From JAGOPO01 sp035524755 (GTDB lineage Bacteria > Patescibacteriota > Minisyncoccia > 2-02-FULL-40-12 > GWA2-44-9), in NCBI GenBank assembly GCA_035524755.1, contig DATKOD010000008.1, positions 1-17,466 of the forward strand: a DNA stretch of 17,466 bases. Direction: 5' to 3'. This document shows positions 7,664 through 14,502 of this stretch, piece after piece. Numbering within the stretch: position 1 is the first letter of the stretch; every line of letters starts with the position of its first letter. The position numbers were made by a program, and so were the translations under genes. The notes beneath the pieces are model-generated. The model worked only from the letters and a program-made list of their open reading frames with translations, was not told where the DNA came from and made no database searches.

Positions 7664-8395
7664 TCAGGTCTCGAACCGAGACGCAGCCGACCGATATGCA
7701 CAGTGCTCGCATTCATCGGACGGCGTCGGAGGTCTGTCACCCTCCAGGCAGACCTTCATCGCACGGAGCGTCGGCTCGACCCATGAATCGTCCCCCTGGT
7801 ACGGGATGAGCGTGACGGCGAACCTGAGCTGGCCGTCGAATGCATCAGCATCCAGAGCACCGTTGCAGAACACGAAGTAACCGACCGGATGCACCGAGAA
7901 TCCGTTCTTCCTGAACAACCACTGGTACACCTCCATCTGACGCTTGTAGCCGGCTTTGTAGGGGCCGTCCAGGGTTATTTCGGCCAGCGTCGCCGTCGCC
8001 TTGTAGTCAACGATGATAAGTTCGCCCGAGGGATTGACCCATACGTCATCGATGCCTCCCCGGGCGATGATGTTCGCCGGTTCGTAGTGGTACCGGATGC
8101 CGCGGCGCAGCGAATCGCGCCATGCATCCATTTCAGCGTGTCGGTACGGCACAGCATCAAGACCGTACTCGCGCATGTACGGATGCGTCGTCCCCGCAGC
8201 CCGGTGCGCATCGAACTCCTTCTTCAACAGCGCATCCACGGCATTATTGAGCGAGAATGCCGGCATGCCGGGCCGAGAGACCCCGCACCGTGCATCCAGC
8301 CAGAAACAGCGCGGGCAGTTCACGTAGAGATCGATCTTCGAGCGACTGAGCGTGTAGGGCTCGGCTTGCCCGGGCTTGTAGAGATTCCGTGCCAT
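7664..8395 (-). CDS. Cas4/RecB-like PD-(D/E)XK nuclease with clustered cysteines
   Basis: 243 residues. The layout resembles stand-alone RecB/Cas4-type nucleases: an N-terminal LSRSKIDLYVNCPRCFWLD block at about 16-34, then GGIDDVW (113-119) and ELIIVDYKA (125-133) giving D116 or D117, D130 and K132 as the PD-(D/E)XK core, then YKRQMEVYQWLF (150-161), the Q-x-x-x-Y motif. Cysteines C27, C30 and C37 at the N-terminus and C229 and C232 near the C-terminus could hold an Fe-S cluster as in Cas4 and AddB. There is no cas gene or CRISPR array nearby, so DNA repair or recombination is more likely than CRISPR adaptation. ATG at 8393-8395 overlaps the upstream stop as TGATG, and a TTG codon precedes it. 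It forms an operon with the coiled-coil gene. Confidence 0.85.
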   Translation of the reverse strand: MARNLYKPGQAEPYTLSRSKIDLYVNCPRCFWLDARCGVSRPGMPAFSLNNAVDALLKKEFDAHRAAGTTHPYMREYGLDAVPYRHAEMDAWRDSLRRGIRYHYEPANIIARGGIDDVWVNPSGELIIVDYKATATLAEITLDGPYKAGYKRQMEVYQWLFRKNGFSVHPVGYFVFCNGALDADAFDGQLRFAVTLIPYQGDDSWVEPTLRAMKVCLEGDRPPTPSDECEHCAYRSAASRFET

Positions 8396-8745
8396 CAATG
8401 GGAACGACGGAAGCGTACGGTGAAGACCGGCTCGTAATCGCTCTGCTGGTCTTTGACCGCGACCGGCTCGCCTTTCATGATGCTGGTGAGCGCAAGATCG
8501 CTGATGAGCTGCGTATCCTGCCGGATAGCGAGCGCCAATTCATCGATACGCGCGAACGCGGCCTCGGACTGTGAACGCACCGCGAGTTCATGGCGCTTCT
8601 TCTTCTCGCGGAGCCGCTCGATGTCCTCAATGATCCGCTGGTATTCCCCGCTCGCGGCGAGTTCTTCCCTAAACTTCTTCCGTACGACGTTCACCTGGTG
8701 TTTCTTCTCCTGCAGACGGTTGAATATGTCTTGGATGTTTTTCAT
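8395..8745 (-). CDS. Small charged coiled-coil protein, unknown
   Basis: 116 residues. Most of the chain (about 5-80) is a heptad-like, Lys/Glu/Arg-rich helix (RLQEKKHQVNVVRKKFREEL and IIEDIERLREKKKRHEL), followed by a short tail ending VFTVRFRRSH. There is no signal peptide or membrane segment, so it is cytoplasmic. Its TGA shares a base with the ATG of the PD-(D/E)XK nuclease (TGATG), making it a likely partner or regulator of that enzyme, which is an inference from coupling only. The start ATG (8743-8745) has GGAG four bases upstream, but the -10 box TATGGT lies just eight bases before the ATG, so the GGAG would not be part of the mRNA if that promoter is used. Confidence 0.75.
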   Translation of the reverse strand: MKNIQDIFNRLQEKKHQVNVVRKKFREELAASGEYQRIIEDIERLREKKKRHELAVRSQSEAAFARIDELALAIRQDTQLISDLALTSIMKGEPVAVKDQQSDYEPVFTVRFRRSH

Positions 8746-8753
8746 GACGCTCC

Positions 8754-8762
8754 ACCATACCA
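8754..8762 (-). promoter_or_regulatory. Promoter of the coiled-coil/nuclease operon, extended -10
   Basis: The - strand reads TGG-TATGGT. Predicted start is near 8747, two bases before the ATG. The hexamer is less perfect than the others (4 of 6 to TATAAT). The -10 extension lies 6 bases beyond the stop of the MacB-type permease gene. Confidence 0.5.
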
Positions 8763-8768
8763 GACAAC

Positions 8769-9998
8769 CTACTCATACCGCAATGCGTCGATGGGATTCT
8801 TCAGTGCCGCTTGGCGTGCCGGGTATACGCCGAAGACGAGTCCGGTCGTCACCGAAACACCGAGTGCGAGCAGGACGGCAGAGAGCGGGAACTGAAAGCC
8901 CCAGGAGATACCTGCGAAATGATTCACTGCGAATGCCGCTAACGCGGTGAACGAAGCACCGATACAGATGCCGATGAATCCGCCGATGGACGTGAGGATC
9001 ACGGACTCCACCAAGAACTGCGACAAGATGTCGCGCTCCGTCGCGCCCAGGGCCTTACGCAGTCCTATCTCACGGGTCCGCTCAGTGACCGATACGAGCA
9101 TGATGTTCATGATGCCGATGCCGCCGACGACCAGTGAGATCGCGGCGATCCCCGACAGGAATATCGTAAGGGCGGACGTAACACTTCCCAGGACTTTGAG
9201 CGCATCTTGCGCAGATTCGACCATGAAGTCGTCCTTGTTCGGGTCGGTGATGTGATGGTCCTGGCGCAGAATCGTCGTGATCCGGGAAACGGCGAAATCC
9301 ACATCATAGGCTTGGGCCGCTTTCGCGCGTATGAGCGTGTAATAGTCGATGCCCAGTAATTGCTTCTGACCGACCGTGAGCGGAATGATCGCCGCATTGT
9401 CGGTGGCAAGCGCACTGAGTCCTGATGACGTCAGGACTCCGACGACCCGGAACGATTGGTCTTGGAGTCGGACGGATTTTCCGACGGGATCCCGCTGGCC
9501 GAAAAGGGTCGTTGCGATCTTCCCTCCGAGGATGATGACGTGATTGTATGCCTGCACATCCGCATCAGTGAAGAACGAGCCGCGTTCAAGACTCAGGTTG
9601 AGCACATCGAATATCTCGGAACCGGCGGCGAACCACGAGATACCCTTATCGACGTTCTCGAAGACGATGCGGCTCTGGCCGGTAACCGCGGGTGCAACGA
9701 CAGCGAGACTCGGTTCGCGCCGTAATGCCTGCACGTCCTGGTCTTTGAGCGTCTTGATGACGATCCCGAGCGCCGCGGCCGGCGCACCGCTGGTCGGCGC
9801 ACCCGGATTGATCGAGATGATATTGGAACCGATGCTCTGGACCTGGTCTACGATGTACTGGTTCGCCGAGGCGCCCAGCGACATGATGAGCGTCACCGAC
9901 GATACTCCGATGATGATGCCGAGCATCGTGAGCGCGGTCCGGACCTTGCCCTGCCGCATCCCCCGGAGCGAACTCTTGATGGAATCGTTCAGTTTCAT
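8769..9998 (-). CDS. MacB-type ABC transporter permease (FtsX/MacB fold)
   Basis: 409 residues. The topology is that of a MacB-type permease: one membrane helix at about 21-43, a large extracytoplasmic domain (about 45-265), then three helices at about 270-302, 325-358 and 370-395. Signatures include TERTREIGLRKALGA at 305-319 and the C-terminal GVYPARQAALKNPIDALRYE at 390-409. In E. coli MacB the ATPase is fused to this module; here it is a separate gene upstream, as in YknYZ-like systems of monoderms. Start ATG at 9996-9998 lies one base after the ATPase stop (TAG-C-ATG) with no Shine-Dalgarno site. Substrates in this family are peptides, lipoproteins, macrolides or toxins; none can be assigned here. 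It is the last gene of the macA-macB-like operon. Confidence 0.93.
   Translation of the reverse strand: MKLNDSIKSSLRGMRQGKVRTALTMLGIIIGVSSVTLIMSLGASANQYIVDQVQSIGSNIISINPGAPTSGAPAAALGIVIKTLKDQDVQALRREPSLAVVAPAVTGQSRIVFENVDKGISWFAAGSEIFDVLNLSLERGSFFTDADVQAYNHVIILGGKIATTLFGQRDPVGKSVRLQDQSFRVVGVLTSSGLSALATDNAAIIPLTVGQKQLLGIDYYTLIRAKAAQAYDVDFAVSRITTILRQDHHITDPNKDDFMVESAQDALKVLGSVTSALTIFLSGIAAISLVVGGIGIMNIMLVSVTERTREIGLRKALGATERDILSQFLVESVILTSIGGFIGICIGASFTALAAFAVNHFAGISWGFQFPLSAVLLALGVSVTTGLVFGVYPARQAALKNPIDALRYE
9417..9439. repeat. Inverted repeat inside the MacB-type permease gene
   Basis: GAGTCCTGA at 9417-9425 and TCAGGACTC at 9431-9439 are perfect complements around a 5-base loop, with GACGTC at the centre. 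It falls in codons for the extracytoplasmic domain (VLTSSGLS). No T-tract follows on either strand, so it is not a terminator. Confidence 0.5.
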
Positions 9999-9999
9999 G

Positions 10000-10716
10000 C
10001 TATTTGATCAGACCGTTTCCCTTATGCCGATCCGCGATCGATTCGTCTTTGACGACTTTCCCGTCGTGCAGCGCTATCAGCCGACCCGCATATCGCGCTG
10101 TGTAGGTCTCATGCGTGACCAGGATGATCGTCCTTCCGTGCTCATTGAGCTCCTGGAGCGCCTCCATGACCTGCCCGCCCGATATGGAGTCCAAATTGCC
10201 GGTCGGCTCATCGGCGAAAATGATGCTCGGGTCGTTGACCAGCGCCCGTGCGATGGCGACTCGTTGCTTCTGCCCGCCGGAGAGATTGCTGGTCGGAACG
10301 TAGGTCTTTTCCTCAAGACCGACATCGTGAATGGCCTTGTGGACAAGTTCCGGCCGCCGGAACACCGGAACATCGGCATACAGGAGCGGAAGCTCCACGT
10401 TGTCATAGACCGAACTCCGTCCGAGAAGATTGAACGCCTGGAATACGAACCCCATCTCCTTGTTCCGCAGATGGGCAAGCTGGATATCGGTGAGCGCCGA
10501 AGTGCTCTTCCCCCTGAACAGATACGTACCGCCGGTCGGCCGGTCAAGAAAATCGAGGATATGAAGGAGCGTCGATTTGCCCGAACCCGACGGTCCCATG
10601 ACCGCGACGAATTCTCCTCGCATGATATTGAACGAAATACCGCTCAGCGCGGTGGTAACGATGTCACCATCCCGATAATCTTTGCTGAGCTTTAAGAGCT
10701 CGATGATGGTTTCCAC
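10000..10716 (-). CDS. MacB/LolD-type ABC transporter ATPase
   Basis: 238 residues, a complete ABC ATPase of the MacB/LolD/FtsE class that powers the adjacent permease. Visible motifs: Walker A GPSGSGKST at 41-49, Q-loop Q93 (VFQAFNLL), signature LSGGQKQR at 145-152, Walker B SIIFADEP at 164-171, D-loop GNLD at 173-176 and switch His H202. The family-typical FLDRPTGG follows Walker A. The start is GTG at 10714-10716, five bases after the MacA-like gene's stop (TAG-CACCC-GTG). There is no Shine-Dalgarno site, so translation probably depends on ribosomes finishing the upstream gene. Confidence 0.95.
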   Translation of the reverse strand: METIIELLKLSKDYRDGDIVTTALSGISFNIMRGEFVAVMGPSGSGKSTLLHILDFLDRPTGGTYLFRGKSTSALTDIQLAHLRNKEMGFVFQAFNLLGRSSVYDNVELPLLYADVPVFRRPELVHKAIHDVGLEEKTYVPTSNLSGGQKQRVAIARALVNDPSIIFADEPTGNLDSISGGQVMEALQELNEHGRTIILVTHETYTARYAGRLIALHDGKVVKDESIADRHKGNGLIK

Positions 10717-10721
10717 GGGTG

Positions 10722-12305
10722 CTACTGCTTCAAGCCGATATTCTGGACCGTATCACCCTCCTGTACACCCGATACGACCTCCACATTCCCCTCCTTGCTG
10801 AGGATACCGAGGACGACAGGGATTTGCGTCGTCGTCGAACCGGTGATCTTATTCACGAACGTTCCCTGATCGTTTTCGATGATGGCGTACTGCGGAAGGA
10901 TGAGTACCCCGTCTTTGTGGATCGTCTGGATATCCAAATTCACCGTAAGACCGCTCTTCAGGCGTGGATCAGGCTGGTCCAGCTGCATCGTCACCTTGAA
11001 GTTCACGACTCCGTCAATGATCGTTTCTCCGGGATCGACGAACGTCACATGCGCCATGAGCGTTTCACCAGGCAATGCGTCGACGGTCAATGATACCGCA
11101 TCTCCCACCGCTATTTTCCCGATGTCCACCTCCGGGACATCAGCCTGGATCTCAAGTTGCTGATCGGAAATGACGGAGATGAGCGCTGCGTTCGCGGTGG
11201 CATTCTGACCGACCTTCGCGTCTTGCACGGTGATGATACCGGCAATGGGGCTTTTGATGATCCCTTTATTGATCTGCGCAGTGATGCTGTCCACCTGTGC
11301 CTGCGCGGCCTGCACCGAAGCACGCTGCGACGCGATATCCGTCGCGCTCGATCCCGCTTTCTTGAGCGCAAGCGCGCTATCGTATTGCGCGACCACCAGT
11401 TTCTGTGAGGCGATAGCCTGACGCTGGGAATCAATCGCACTGATAGCACCCGCCACCGCAGTCGCAGCGGTATTGACCGACGTCACATCCGCCTGAATCG
11501 TGGCTGCGGGGAGCGTCAGATTGCCTGAATTCAGGAGGGAGGAAAGACCCGCCAGGAGATCCGATGCCGATTGGACATAAGTCCGCGCATCAGCGAGCGC
11601 CTGCTCGATTGCCGCAGGAGAACCTCCGACGTTAATGGTATCGAGTTCTGTTTTCCACTGGTCCAACGAGATTTCCGCTGCGGACCGCTGCTGGGTCACC
11701 GTCGTGATGGCCGCACCGCACGTCGCACATGAGAATGAAAGAATGAACTGCGGAGGCTCGCCACTCCCTGAACGGGTGAAGAATGTGCCCGTCTGGACAC
11801 GAACCGCATTGTCGGTATCGCTGTATGCCTGCAGAAGTGCAGGATAGACCCCGGAATACGCGCTCTCCAAATCTTGCTGCGCCTTATCGGCTTGCGCCTG
11901 TGCGACTGCGATGTCTTCGGGCCGCGAACCCGCCACAAGACCATCGAGCTTCGCCTGCTGGGCAGCGACGGTAGCTTGCGCATTACGCAACTGGGCGTCG
12001 AGATCCGCCGCATCCAAAGATGCGAGCACCTGCCCCGCGGTCACCCGATCGCCGACCTTGAAATCCGCCCGCGCGATGCGACCGCTGCTCTGGAACGACA
12101 AATCGACGCTCGTCGTCGGTGTCACACTTCCTGTCACCGATACGGTCTGATCGATCGAACCGCGCGTGACGACGATGCCGGTATTCGCCGGTGTTGTTCG
12201 GGAACGTTGATGGATAATGATACCGACTACGATAAAAACAGCGGCTATCAGGAGGAATTTCTTGGTCCGGCTGAGCGCACGGAACCATTGAATGAGTGCC
12301 CTCAT
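10722..12305 (-). CDS. MacA/HlyD-family membrane fusion protein with enlarged hairpin
   Basis: 527 residues, against about 370 for E. coli MacA. It has an N-terminal membrane anchor at about 15-33. The first lipoyl half-motif covers about 43-106 (VDLSFQSSGRIARADFKVGD), a long alpha-hairpin about 107-345 (Ala/Gln-rich coiled coil), the second lipoyl half about 347-380 (IIKSPIAGIITVQDAKVGQ), and beta-barrel and membrane-proximal domains about 384-527. The hairpin carries an inserted segment at about 165-230 containing a CATC (C193, C196), which ordinary MacA lacks. Such adaptors join the ABC permease to extracytoplasmic partners; no TolC-like gene is present. First gene of the operon, with the start ATG at 12303-12305, 12 bases after its -10 box. 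Confidence 0.92.
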   Translation of the reverse strand: MRALIQWFRALSRTKKFLLIAAVFIVVGIIIHQRSRTTPANTGIVVTRGSIDQTVSVTGSVTPTTSVDLSFQSSGRIARADFKVGDRVTAGQVLASLDAADLDAQLRNAQATVAAQQAKLDGLVAGSRPEDIAVAQAQADKAQQDLESAYSGVYPALLQAYSDTDNAVRVQTGTFFTRSGSGEPPQFILSFSCATCGAAITTVTQQRSAAEISLDQWKTELDTINVGGSPAAIEQALADARTYVQSASDLLAGLSSLLNSGNLTLPAATIQADVTSVNTAATAVAGAISAIDSQRQAIASQKLVVAQYDSALALKKAGSSATDIASQRASVQAAQAQVDSITAQINKGIIKSPIAGIITVQDAKVGQNATANAALISVISDQQLEIQADVPEVDIGKIAVGDAVSLTVDALPGETLMAHVTFVDPGETIIDGVVNFKVTMQLDQPDPRLKSGLTVNLDIQTIHKDGVLILPQYAIIENDQGTFVNKITGSTTTQIPVVLGILSKEGNVEVVSGVQEGDTVQNIGLKQ

Positions 12306-12309
12306 CGTA

Positions 12310-12339
12310 TTGGAATCATTTTACCATATTGCGTATACT
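12310..12339 (+). promoter_or_regulatory. murJ promoter
   Basis: TTGGAA (12310-12315), an 18-base spacer and TATACT (12334-12339) form a sigma70-like promoter. Exactly six bases follow before the murJ ATG, so the mRNA should begin on the start codon. It overlaps the oppositely directed efflux promoter. Confidence 0.65.
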
Positions 12340-12346
12340 TGGCCAA
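12318..12346 (-). promoter_or_regulatory. Promoter of the macA-macB-like efflux operon
   Basis: The - strand has TTGGCC (12341-12346) as a possible -35, a 17-base spacer, and TGG-TAAAAT (12318-12326) as extended -10. Predicted start is near 12311, a six-base leader. Its -35 overlaps the murJ start codon and its -10 lies inside the murJ promoter, so both promoters cannot be occupied at once. Confidence 0.65.
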
Positions 12347-13686
12347 TGACGCTGTTCCGGAAGCTTCGTTCATACCTGTTCGGGTCCGTTTTTCGGGCTG
12401 GGGCGACCATCCTGACCGCACTGACCCTGTTGAGCAATGTCCTTGGCCTTGGACGCGATATCCTGTTTTCGCATCTTTTGGGCGCTTCCCGGCTCCTGGA
12501 TGTGTACAATGCAGCGTTCGTCATTCCGGACATCTTCCTGAACGTCTTCGTCGCCGGCGCGCTCACCGCGGCATTCGTGCCGGTATTCTCGCATCTGCGG
12601 GCACACGGCGAGGACACGGAATCCGAGCATGTCGCGACGACGATGTTCGCCGCTGCGCCAGGAGCGATGTTCATCATCGGCATCATCGCATTCATCCTGA
12701 TGCCGCAGCTGTCGCACCTGGTCGCCCCGGGATTCTCGCCTGACGAGCTCGCACTCCTGGTCCACATGAGCCGCCTGATGCTCCTCTCTCCCATCCTGTT
12801 CGCACTCTCGAACACGCTTGGCGGTGTCCTCGTGTCGCTGGACCGGTTCGTCGCCTACGGCTTGTCGCCGGTGCTCTACAACGCCGGTATCATCGTCGGC
12901 GTGTTCCTGGTGCCCCGGTTCGGCCCGTACGGATTGGTCATCGGTACCCTGTTCGGGGCCATCATGCACCTGATCGCGCGTGTCATCGCTTTGGCGCGGA
13001 CGGCCTTTAGGATGCGGTGGCCGTTGGATTTCGCCAACGTCCATTTCCGACAGATCCTGAAACTCATGATCCCGCGTATGGCTGGCCAGCCCATCGAACA
13101 ACTGACCTTCTCGCTGTTCACCAACCTTGCGTCGACCCTTGCCGTCGGTTCAGTCGCCATCGTGAACTTCGCACGCGATTTCCAGAGCATGCCCATCAGC
13201 GTCATCGGCATCTCGTTCTCCATGGCCGTCTTCGCCTCGCTCTCACGAAAAGCCGCGCTCAAGGAGCGTGAGGGGTTCATGTACCACCTCAAGGAGACGG
13301 CGAAGCCGTTGCTGTGGCTGTCGGTCATCTCCGCTCTCGTGTATGTCGTCTTCGGATACTGGATCGTCAACATCCTTCTGGGCGGCGGCAAATTCACACC
13401 GGCTGACGTACATCGGACGGTGATGCTTTTGGCATTCTTCGCGCTATCCATCCCCGCGGAGAATTCCATCCACCTGCTCGTGCGCGCGTTCTATGCGCTC
13501 AAAGATACCTGGACGCCGATCCTCATCAGCGTTCCGGGGCTCGGCCTTATCTGGGTGCTCTCGAAGACGCTCATTCCGCCGCTCGGCCTCAATGCGTTGG
13601 GCATTTCCTATACCGTGACCCTATCACTTGAGGCGCTCGTGCTCTTCGCGCTCCTCAGACAGCGCATCGCGCATATGCACGAGTAG
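12346..13686 (+). CDS. murJ: Lipid II flippase MurJ (MviN family)
   Basis: 446 residues, shorter than the 510 or so of E. coli MurJ and seemingly ending after about 12 membrane helices instead of 14. MurJ moves lipid-linked peptidoglycan precursor across the cytoplasmic membrane. The family block is clear at 30-80: SNVLGLGRDILFSHLLGAS, then LDVYNAAFVIPD, then AGALTAAFVPVF. A second block, NFARDFQSMPISVIG, lies at 274-288. R37, D52 and R277 appear to match E. coli R24, D39 and R270, while E. coli R18, R52 and E57 align with N31, L65 and A70 (alignment from memory). I chose ATG at 12346 because the earlier frame crosses the -10 box. No Shine-Dalgarno site is present, so a leaderless mRNA is predicted. 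Its TAG is one base from the convergent peptidase gene's stop. Confidence 0.92.
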   Translation: MTLFRKLRSYLFGSVFRAGATILTALTLLSNVLGLGRDILFSHLLGASRLLDVYNAAFVIPDIFLNVFVAGALTAAFVPVFSHLRAHGEDTESEHVATTMFAAAPGAMFIIGIIAFILMPQLSHLVAPGFSPDELALLVHMSRLMLLSPILFALSNTLGGVLVSLDRFVAYGLSPVLYNAGIIVGVFLVPRFGPYGLVIGTLFGAIMHLIARVIALARTAFRMRWPLDFANVHFRQILKLMIPRMAGQPIEQLTFSLFTNLASTLAVGSVAIVNFARDFQSMPISVIGISFSMAVFASLSRKAALKEREGFMYHLKETAKPLLWLSVISALVYVVFGYWIVNILLGGGKFTPADVHRTVMLLAFFALSIPAENSIHLLVRAFYALKDTWTPILISVPGLGLIWVLSKTLIPPLGLNALGISYTVTLSLEALVLFALLRQRIAHMHE

Positions 13687-13687
13687 G

Positions 13688-14449
13688 TCACCCGACGACG
13701 ATGACGACCTTGGCGCCGTTCGTCACATCGCCGCCGTTCCAGTCATGCATCGCCTGCATGATGGTGTTTATCGGGTAGACATAGTTTGCCCCGTGCCGTG
13801 TGCCCGGGTCGTTGGTGATGAACGTATCGCTCGTGTACCCCTTCAGCAGCACCATGTGGTACAGCGGTCCGGCACCGGTGAAATACGGATTGTCCAGCAT
13901 GCGCCCTGCGGCAGGCACGATGACCAGGCGTCCCGCGGCGAGGAACTGTTCTAACTCCGCAACGGTCGGATTGTAAACGAGCTTCACCGGTGAAGCTTTC
14001 AGACTTTCGGTCAGCATCCGGGTGGTCTCGGCTGCGGTCGTGTCCTGGAAATATCCGAAGGTTGCCACCTCCCATGCCTTGAGCTCGTAGAGTCGCGCAT
14101 CGGCGACGGCAGGATTTGTGATGCTCATGTCGCCGATGAGATAGCTCGCCGCCATCAATGATGCGGCCTCCTCGCAGAATTCTTCATGGTCAGCGTCCCA
14201 CACGCCCAACGGCGCCTGTGTCGTGAACGGCACCGATAGATTGATCGAATCCGGTATCGGAGTCGGGGATGCCTTCGGTGCTCCCGGCGACGGTTTCGGG
14301 GTCGGTGTCGGGCGCGGCATCTCCGGAGGCACCGCCGGCTTGGTCCATTCTGTCAGCCGGTAACGGATACCGTCGCGTGACACGAACACCACGATGACGG
14401 CGATGACAGCGGCTCCGGCGGCGAGCGTGTATTTCGTCCGGGTTTTCAC
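13688..14449 (-). CDS. Membrane-anchored C39-like cysteine peptidase
   Basis: 253 residues. An N-terminal membrane anchor (about 8-23, LAAGAAVIAVIVVFVS) is followed by a Pro/Thr/Ser-rich linker (about 38-68, PRPTPTPKPSPGAPK) and a papain-fold C39-like domain. Catalytic elements: VPFTTQAP with Q78 as oxyanion residue, FCEEAASLMA with C92 as nucleophile, YHMVLLKGY with H198, and ITNDPGTRHG with D214. The domain lies outside the membrane; targets could be exported peptides or cell-wall material. Unlike bacteriocin-processing C39 domains it is not fused to an ABC transporter, although an ABC exporter operon lies 640 bases away. The start is GTG at 14447-14449, seven bases after a TATACT box, so an essentially leaderless message is predicted. 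Confidence 0.88.
   Translation of the reverse strand: MKTRTKYTLAAGAAVIAVIVVFVSRDGIRYRLTEWTKPAVPPEMPRPTPTPKPSPGAPKASPTPIPDSINLSVPFTTQAPLGVWDADHEEFCEEAASLMAASYLIGDMSITNPAVADARLYELKAWEVATFGYFQDTTAAETTRMLTESLKASPVKLVYNPTVAELEQFLAAGRLVIVPAAGRMLDNPYFTGAGPLYHMVLLKGYTSDTFITNDPGTRHGANYVYPINTIMQAMHDWNGGDVTNGAKVVIVVG
13980..13997. repeat. Perfect 18-bp palindrome within the C39-like gene
   Basis: AGCTTCACCGGTGAAGCT is its own reverse complement with no spacer. It encodes KASPVKL in the peptidase. It could be a chance event (about one in fifteen windows of this size by a simple count) or a binding site for a dimeric protein. Confidence 0.6.
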
Positions 14450-14456
14450 TGACGAG

Positions 14457-14465
14457 AGTATAACA
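14457..14465 (-). promoter_or_regulatory. Promoter of the C39-like peptidase, extended -10
   Basis: The - strand reads CCCG-TGT-TATACTCT, and 15 bases (14455-14469) are identical to the ABC-2 operon promoter at 17101-17115. The predicted start is 14450, one base before the GTG start codon. It lies immediately beyond the T-rich tail of the upstream gene's terminator. Confidence 0.7.
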
Positions 14466-14469
14466 CGGG

Positions 14470-14502
14470 AGACAAAGGAACGACCCCGTTAAGACGGGGT
14501 CG
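14470..14502 (-). terminator. Terminator of the 188-residue gene, with the stop codon in the loop
   Basis: CGACCCCGT (14481-14489) and ACGGGGTCG (14494-14502) form a 9-bp perfect stem with a 4-base loop, followed on the - strand by TTCCTTTGTCT. The TAA stop (14489-14491) of the gene lies partly in the loop, so the last codons form the 5' arm. The T-tract is interrupted, so efficiency is uncertain. Confidence 0.75.

Noticed and set aside
7664..8745. CRISPR adaptation (Cas4) assignment for the nuclease
   Set aside because: No repeats, cas1 or cas2 anywhere in the window; similarity to RecB/AddB-type nucleases is equally good.
12292..12345. 18-residue N-terminal extension of MurJ
   Set aside because: It would include the promoter boxes and overlap the MacA-like gene's start; the family N-terminus begins near MTLFRKLRS.
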